Assembly (NCBI RefSeq): GCF_000208745.1
Contig: NC_030853.1
Location: forward strand, 8,624,379 to 8,688,378
Direction: 5' to 3'
From: Theobroma cacao
Taxonomy: Eukaryota; Streptophyta; Magnoliopsida; Malvales; Malvaceae
DNA length: 64,000 nt
Numbering within the stretch: the first letter of the stretch is position 1; every line of letters starts with the position of its first letter. Below the pieces are notes generated by a model. That model did no database searches, was not told where the DNA came from, and was given only the letters and a program-made list of their open reading frames with translations. The translations under genes were made by a program, and so were the position numbers. Positions 57,254-64,000 of the stretch are shown piece by piece.

Positions 57254-59974
57254 TGTCATGACCCAGAACTCCCTATCGGGCCTGTGACAACCACCACGAA
57301 GCCTCGATAGACATTCTTCACCCCAAATGCCGATCAAAACCTCACGAGGCTCTTGTATCAGCTTTCGCACTTTCTCGGTAAGTAATAGTTATCAAATATC
57401 GTAATTCGAAGGATTACGAGTCATTTTCAAATCAGAACATAGCATATTGTTTTCTGGCTCACAGGGGCCTTTTCGTCATTTTTCGTCGAAAATCTCAAAA
57501 CTTGCTAAAAATGTAGTAGGTAAGCAGAAAATATATATTTAGTGATTTAAAAATAAATTAAGTATCTAAAACGTTCATTTGAATATAATAAAAATATTCA
57601 ATAAAATAAACTATTTTCTTGTAAAATAATTTTTATAAAGCTATCGGTAAATAATTCTTATAGCGTAAAAGTTAATTATATTCATATATACTATAAAGCA
57701 AATAACTAAAGCATAAAATTACTTTTACGGTGACACGTGGGCCCACATCTAACCAAAATGCATCGGAAGCTGAAAACCTACAGCTTTTGCCGATTCAAGT
57801 CCAAATGAAGGTCCTTGTCAAAGTCAGCTAACTNNNNNNNNNNNNNNNNNNNNNNNNNNNNNNNNNNNNNNNNNNNNNNNNNNNNNNNNNNNNNNNNNNN
57901 NNNNNNNNNNNNNNNNNNNNNNNNNNNNNNNNNNNNNNNNNNNNNNNNNNNNNNNNNNNNNNNNNNNNNNNNNNNNNNNNNNNNNNNNNNNNNNNNNNNN
58001 NNNNNNNNNNNNNNNNNNNNNNNNNNNNNNNNNNNNNNNNNNNNNNNNNNNNNNNNNNNNNNNNNNNNNNNNNNNNNNNNNNNNNNNNNNNNNNNNNNNN
58101 NNNNNNNNNNNNNNNNNNNNNNNNNNNNNNNNNNNNNNNNNNNNNNNNNNNNNNNNNNNNNNNNNNNNNNNNNNNNNNNNNNNNNNNNNNNNNNNNNNNN
58201 NNNNNNNNNNNNNNNNNNNNNNNNNNNNNNNNNNNNNNNNNNNNNNNNNNNNNNNNNNNNNNNNNNNNNNNNNNNNNNNNNNNNNNNNNNNNNNNNNNNN
58301 NNNNNNNNNNNNNNNNNNNNNNNNNNNNNNNNNNNNNNNNNNNNNNNNNNNNNNNNNNNNNNNNNNNNNNNNNNNNNNNNNNNNNNNNNNNNNNNNNNNN
58401 NNNNNNNNNNNNNNNNNNNNNNNNNNNNNNNNNNNNNNNNNNNNNNNNNNNNNNNNNNNNNNNNNNNNNNNNNNNNNNNNNNNNNNNNNNNNNNNNNNNN
58501 NNNNNNNNNNNNNNNNNNNNNNNNNNNNNNNNNNNNNNNNNNNNNNNNNNNNNNNNNNNNNNNNNNNNNNNNNNNNNNNNNNNNNNNNNNNNNNNNNNNN
58601 NNNNNNNNNNNNNNNNNNNNNNNNNNNNNNNNNNNNNNNNNNNNNNNNNNNNNNNNNNNNNNNNNNNNNNNNNNNNNNNNNNNNNNNNNNNNNNNNNNNN
58701 NNNNNNNNNNNNNNNNNNNNNNNNNNNNNNNNNNNNNNNNNNNNNNNNNNNNNNNNNNNNNNNNNNNNNNNNNNNNNNNNNNNNNNNNNNNNNNNNNNNN
58801 TAAATACAATTCCAATAATCTAAAATTCAGCCTAACAACCCTCACAATTCTTCTTGAAAATTTCGGCCATTGTGGTGCACTATCACTAAAAATTTTCCCA
58901 TTCCATTTTCTCACCATAAATCATCATTTCATCAATTTTTCAACCAATTCACTTGATCACAAAATCAATTCATTACTTCTACACTTCACATAGGGTTCCG
59001 CCATTGAAGGTTCATGGGGAAAATGGATTCTTTTCTTGTTGTTTTGTTTCTAAATATGCTAAACTAACTAAAAACACTAACATATCTTAAAATCAATTCA
59101 ATCCAACATCTTTCTCTCTCCATACCCTTTTTGACCAACCATGAATTCATCATGAAAACATGTAATTTAACCATGAAAAGGAGAAATGCTTAAGGAAAAT
59201 AGATTTCAAGTTTAAATTGAAAAATCTTACCTTTTTCACTTGTTTTCCTTGATTTTCCACACTTTTTCTCTTGAAATTCTCCACCTAGGGTTTGTTCTTC
59301 CTTTGTTTCCTTCTTTTCCTTGCTTGGCCAAATATTTGGAGAGAAAATAGGCTGATTTATGCTGATTTTTAAGCTAAATAATAATATATTCTAAGCTTGA
59401 CACTTGTCATTTTCTTGTTGGTCTATTTTTTTAAATATTTGACTTTTAATTCTTTAATTCTCCACCACACATTTCTCATGTTTATCCATTTCCATGATGA
59501 ATAAAATTCCTTGGTATTGACAAGTGTCGAGGTGAAAATTTACCGTTTTGCCCCTAGGATGGTAAAATTACTATTTCGCCCCTATACTCCAAATTATACC
59601 GGAATTAAAATTTTTCACTTCTAAACCTCAAATCATACTCCAATTAGTCAAATGGGGCCAAAAAATATTTTCTCAAAATTTTCATTTTGTTCTCAGGTGG
59701 AAAATGACCATTTTGCCCTTAGATAGTGAAAATTTTAATTTGACTCCAAATTGATCATCGAACTCCGAATTACCATTTTGAGTCATCCCTCGACTGTGAA
59801 ACTCTCAATTTCACCTTAAAATTCCTATTTGAAGTAGTTCGAGGCTTAATCGACTTAATGATACCATTAGGGGTAATATCGTCTTTTACCGATTTCTCAA
59901 ACTTCCTAAATATGTAAACATTCTATTGAGCATGTAAATGGCGTCATAATTATTTTATAGAACAGGGTTTGACA
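57254..59974 (-). mobile_element. LTR-B solo LTR, minus strand, with a gap
   Basis: TGTCATGACCC to GGGTTTGACA with perfect target duplication AAGAT (57249-57253, 59975-59979). The text on both sides of the gap matches 27801-30750 in reverse complement, for example CTCACGAGGCTCTTGTATC near 57341 and CTCCACCTAGGGTTTG near 59278. The total length (2721 bp as written) fits one LTR, so I call it solo, subject to the gap size being right. Confidence 0.85.
57834..58800. other. Sequence gap (967 undetermined bases)
   Basis: Run of n inside the LTR-B copy. The open frames of about 380-390 codons on both strands across this position are artefacts. Confidence 1.
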
Positions 59975-61254
59975 AAGATAATTCTAATTTGACATTAAAT
60001 TTAAAGATTAATTTGTCTAAGTTATTTTCTAATAAGATTAGGTAATAATAGACATTCAATCTTTAATTAAATGAGATTAATAATAGGTTGTGTAAAATGT
60101 TTAGGAGCACAAATTAAAAATGTTTTAATTTGTAATTTGTAATAAAAATTTAATTCTAATCCTAAGTAGATTAGGAATGGATAAATTACTAATTTTGATT
60201 AGTAATACTTACCATATATGAAAGAAGTGTCCATATATATAGAATTAAATGGTTACCCAAAAATTTGAAATTGGCAAAATTCAAATGTTGAAAATTGCCA
60301 ATCTCAAATACCTCATATGATTAACAATTTGAATGAGACATGTCTTCAAATTTTATTCATATTGATGAATATATGTGGATGATTGTGGACTTAGGCCCAA
60401 TATGATTATGCTATGGTTGAATGTATATTTTTTGTATTTTTGAAATAGGGCTTGCATGTCTTGCCTTATCTCTTTATCTCAATTTGTAAAATTCTTTCCT
60501 TATTTTACTCCCCTCGAATGTAACTCGAGGTTTCTACATTCAAATGTAATTAGAATTAGGGTAGATTAGGAATTGAATTTTAGAAAAATTGACGATGGAG
60601 ATCCAAGGCGCCAAGAAGGACAAGGAGATTACAAGCAAATTTTGAAGATTCTTATATGTAATCCCCTAGGTTTGACCAAGCTAGTTTCCTTTGATGGCTC
60701 AAGGAAATTAGTATAGTTAAAGTCCATAATCATCCAAAGTAGTGTGCATGTGATAGATTTATTTTATGCAATTTAATAAATGCTATGCAATGCAAAGTAG
60801 TATACATGTGATAGATTTATTTTATGCGATTTAATAAATGCTATGCATGCAAAGATGAGACCCTAATAAAGGCGAAAACAAAATCCTTCATTATATATTG
60901 AGTCACATGCCACGCATGAGCAAGTTGCCTTCCACCATATAGCAAGATAACCTGGCTGCTCTTTTAATCGGAGACATGTTGAGCACACTCAAGGTCACAC
61001 TTTTACACGAGTATGTTTGAGTTATTGGTGGGTCTTACTCAACTAGTTTCATAAAATCTGAATGCTTGGAAACTTGATTGTTATGAAACTAGAGGCAAAG
61101 GCTAGGCGAAATATATATGATGTGCTTAGGCAATGTGTTGTCACCTAGCTGATCTAAGAGTTGTATAAAGATACAATTGGTAACCTCAATTACTTACCTA
61201 ATCCACCGATCATGGTTTGTTGAGCACACTTAAGGCCATGACTTGATGGATGGG
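59975..61254 (+). other. LTR-D leader, second part
   Basis: Counterpart of about 38020-40350 on the minus strand, but without the LTR-C solo LTR. A tandem duplication of about 60 bp lies at 60734-60852 (CAAAGTAGTGTGCATGTGAT, then CAAAGTAGTATACATGTGAT). No coding sequence. It ends at ATGGG (61250-61254), the possible left target duplication of LTR-F. Confidence 0.7.
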
Positions 61255-63688
61255 TGTAACGACCCCACCTCGGTTGCTATCGGCGTTCGAGACCTCCGAG
61301 AAATCCTACCAAGTCCTAAACAAGCCTACTGAAATTCTCGAGACATTCATTAAATATGCTCTCATGTACGTATGTGATTAATAATAACAATGATTATACA
61401 TACTGATATTCCATTTCACATAATAACAATTAAATGTCAACCACAAAGTTTTCAACAATGCATATTCATGAATTAACAATACTTGTAACATTTAGAAATT
61501 TTATATAACTCGACCCTAGACAGCTGAGCGACTCGAAGTGGCTAAGAGATGCCTTTACCTATCCTTAGTAGACTGAACACGCCGATGATTACGCGCTATG
61601 TTGATCCCTATTTGCAAAAGGGGAAACAAAATGGGTGTGAGTCTCACAAACTCAGTGATCATCGGCTTCGTGAGTAGGGCGTAGACGGGAAACAAGCAAT
61701 AAGGTAGAGATTTTGAATAATAAAAACTGGAAGAGTAGATAAAAATATTTAATTCAAACGGAGATTTGTGCCTCATATATATATAAGAAAATATCGAAAA
61801 TTTCTTACAAGTTGTAATCAACCATAATGTATATCAAATCAAGTAAGTAAACTTTTATGCCGCGAGAAGGTTAATAACCATTTTCAAACTAAATCAGTAA
61901 AATATCATTTTAAACCTCGTGTTCGTAAAAGATCTATGTAGTCAAAATTATCTCATGTAATACTAAAATCAAATCAATAAAGTTGGGCAAGCTCCCATGA
62001 AACCAAATAGTAACCAGGTTTATACACAGTTTGCAAATCGCCTCGCACGTGAGGGTAAAATTCATATAACAGTAGAACCAGGGGGAGCTGCAGAAAATCG
62101 TATAATTTCGTTTTCACCATGCAAGAAATAAGAGTCAGAAAACCCAAAGAGATTTTGGTCTTGTGTAGGAAATCATATAACATCCGTGGTCCTGATACCA
62201 CGTAATAACCTCCGAGAGCCTTGCTCCACTAGATCCCACATGCTATGGCAATCTCAACGATGTTGGCCAACATCAAAGAATCAAGCGGTTGCAACTGCGT
62301 AATCATCTTATGGCCTAGCCATGCATATATATATCACAAGTTGTGGTTCCCGCCACGCCTAACAGCCCGTCGGTGACCCAAAGGTTCTCTAGCTAGAGCT
62401 CACTCGTGCACGAGTGTCACACTTAACCGAAGTGACAACCGACCTACTCTCAAATCTCTCGGTTTGTAAAACCATTTTAAAATTGTGTTATGTCCTTAAA
62501 AGCTCGTCTCAAAATTATTTCCAGAGCATTCAACACAGGGTATGATAAAATCTATCATTTTCTCAAAATATATTTATGCATGAATTTCAAAACAATAATT
62601 TGCTTGGTGAATAAGCAATATAACCATGAATGCACATTGCACAAATGTAAGGCACAGATTTTGAGGCAAAATAGTGCGAAGGGCTTGTTTCCTGATTTTC
62701 AAAACACTTTACATATAATTTATAGCTATATATTCAAAACAATTTTTTGAAAATAATTTGCATTCACATTTCCTTAAAATTTCTACCAGCACATGTTATC
62801 CACAATTTTGCATCTAAAATAAAATATACATACATTTATACTATTATGAAAATTTTAAAATTGACAACTCCTACTCATCTCACAATAGCGGGACGTTACC
62901 TTGCTATTAACTCGTGCATGTATATAATTATTCCTAGTCACCAATCACCCATTATCTCCTCCGATACGTCACCACAGAGAACCTTTTCTCATTTACACAC
63001 TTCCTCACTTGGCTCAAGCAATGACCCAAATAATCTATTGCAGCCCACCAGAAGACTAAGGGAGTGATTTTACTCCTTTTGGAACAGTGCTGTTTTGGAG
63101 CTCTTTTCTTTTTCTCTTCTGCTCTTACTTTTCTTTCTTTTCTTTCCCTCTTCTTCCATTTATGTTACCGTTTCACTAAAATGAAAATTCCATTTTTATA
63201 CTCTCTCACCCGTTCTTTCTCTACAGTAGACTTCCTTTCCCCTCCGGTCACCACAAAAACCTAACTTTCTGTCTTTTTGTTTGCCTAAATCGGATCTCCT
63301 CACTGCTACCCAAAGAACCCAAGCTCTCACTTCCTCTACCAGCTCCAAAAAATCAAACCTTTTCCCTTTAGAAAATACCCAAACCGGAACTAAAAAAAAA
63401 AATTTAACTCTTACCTCTCCAATTTTGTACATATATATTTTCTGTCTTTCCTTTCTTCCACGGCTTTTCTCCTTGGTTTTGGCCGGCTCTTTCATACCAA
63501 CACCAGCCCCTCCTTTCTTCCTCACTCACAAGCCGGCAGCACTTCTTCCTTTCTCTCTCACAATTTGGCTCTTTCTCCTTTTTTCTTTGTCTCCTTAAAT
63601 GGCTGATGTAAGGAAATAAGAAAGACAATAAATTTTTATATTGATGTGCTGCAAATTTTAGGGAAAGCCAACTTGTCCCATCTCTTTC
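61255..63688 (-). mobile_element. LTR-F, gypsy-type LTR, right end outside window
   Basis: TGTAACGACCCCACCTCGG at 61255 is the reverse complement of a common plant Ty3-gypsy LTR end (...GGGGTCGTTACA). It has a layout related to LTR-B: a block with CTCCGAGAGCCTTGCTCC near 62206, and a pyrimidine-rich stretch at about 63090-63600. Open frames through 63196-63694 are low-complexity reflections of that stretch. At 63689 it is interrupted by an LTR-B copy. Confidence 0.7.
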
Positions 63689-64000
63689 TATCACGACCCG
63701 GAACTTTCCTCGATCTCATGACAATCGCCGTGACGTCCTGATTGATACTCATTCCCCGGAATACCAATCGAAACCCCGCAAGGCTTACATAATAGTTTTT
63801 TTCTTTTCCTGTGAGCAATCATTGTTAAATATCGAGTTTTTAGAGAATATATACTATTTTAGATCAAAAACAATCAAAATAAAATTTTCGCCACATAGGG
63901 GTATTTTGGTCATTTTTTTCTCAAAAATTTCGAAACTGGCTAAAACGTAATATACAAGTACAAAACACATAATTCATATTCAAAATGAGTTTAAAAGTCT
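63689..64000 (-). mobile_element. LTR-B LTR start, right end outside window
   Basis: TATCACGACCCGGAAC is the LTR-B terminal block with TG changed to TA. It continues with ATCTCATGACAATCGCCGTG, ACCCCGCAAGGCTTACAT-like text (compare 57330-57360) and GGGGTATTTTGGTCATTTTT near 63897. The window ends inside it. Confidence 0.8.

Larger units (their letters stand above)
54422..61254 (+). mobile_element. Ty1-copia LTR-D element, plus strand, truncated on the right
   Basis: 5' LTR 54422-56280, primer site at 56282-56293, then leader only. The leader is interrupted by the LTR-B insertion at 57254-59974 and ends at the LTR-F border at 61254. No gag or pol was seen before that border. The order and text of LTR and leader match the minus-strand copy at 24307-43226. 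Whether the rest of the element continues beyond LTR-F lies outside the window. Confidence 0.85.

Noticed and set aside
57778..58993. Open frames of about 380-390 codons on both strands
   Set aside because: They span the gap at 57834-58800 inside a solo LTR.
63196..63694. Overlapping frames of about 100 codons on both strands near the right end
   Set aside because: The stretch is a pyrimidine-rich LTR region; the basic, low-complexity translations are what such a composition gives by chance.

Overview
The window is nuclear DNA from a flowering plant, most likely a eudicot. It is AT-rich, its one intact gene is split by spliceosomal introns, and almost everything else is plant LTR-retrotransposon sequence. 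I cannot name the species. I read about 60 of the 64 kb as retrotransposon. The only gene I can assemble with an open reading frame is a class IV homeodomain-leucine zipper (HD-ZIP IV) transcription factor, HDG8-like, at 44693-48440 (+). It has ten exons and 702 codons. Sequence gaps lie at 51351-52145 and 57834-58800, with a single n at 21963.

I use six working names for the LTR families. LTR-A: Ty3-gypsy, Tekay/Del-like, starts TGTGAAACCTCAACC, ends TTGTGACA. LTR-B: starts TGTAAAGCCC, ends GTCATGACA. LTR-C: Ty1-copia, starts TGTTGGCTCC, ends GGGACCAACA, with a longer-LTR derivative. LTR-D: Ty1-copia, starts TGTTAGCATAAGCC. LTR-E: Athila-like, starts TGATAACTCTACG. LTR-F: starts (read on the minus strand) far outside the window, ends GGGGTCGTTACA.

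Layout. 1-2213: broken LTR-B, LTR-A and LTR-E pieces. 2216-4396 (-): an Athila-like gag-protease ruin. 4518-14077 (+): a complete LTR-C-derived element with 2.0 kb LTRs, a decayed gag, no pol and a 4.4 kb AT-rich interior; target duplication GAAAG. 14078-43623: an LTR-E 5' LTR (minus) split into three pieces by a complete but internally deleted Tekay element (14510-23266, TSD GAGTT) and by a copia LTR-D element (24307-43226, minus, TSD CTTTG). The copia element is itself interrupted by two LTR-A solo LTRs (26890-32954 and 33727-36148) and an LTR-C solo LTR (38875-39938). The first LTR-A solo LTR contains an LTR-B solo LTR (27801-30750). 43639 to about 44090: tail of an older copia element. 44693-48440: the HD-ZIP IV gene. 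49735-64000: a second nest holding LTR-C, LTR-A, LTR-B, a plus-strand LTR-D element (from 54422) and LTR-F.

The transposons are all defective as read, through missing domains, stops or reduction to solo LTRs. Most insertion boundaries are supported by matching 5-bp target duplications, so the order of insertion can be read directly. The HD-ZIP IV gene sits in the only non-repetitive stretch, about 44.1-49.7 kb, between two divergently oriented copies of the same copia family. I see no sign of an undescribed enzymatic system. The most interesting structure is the LTR-C derivative whose LTRs have absorbed the ancestral 3' untranslated region and polypurine tract.
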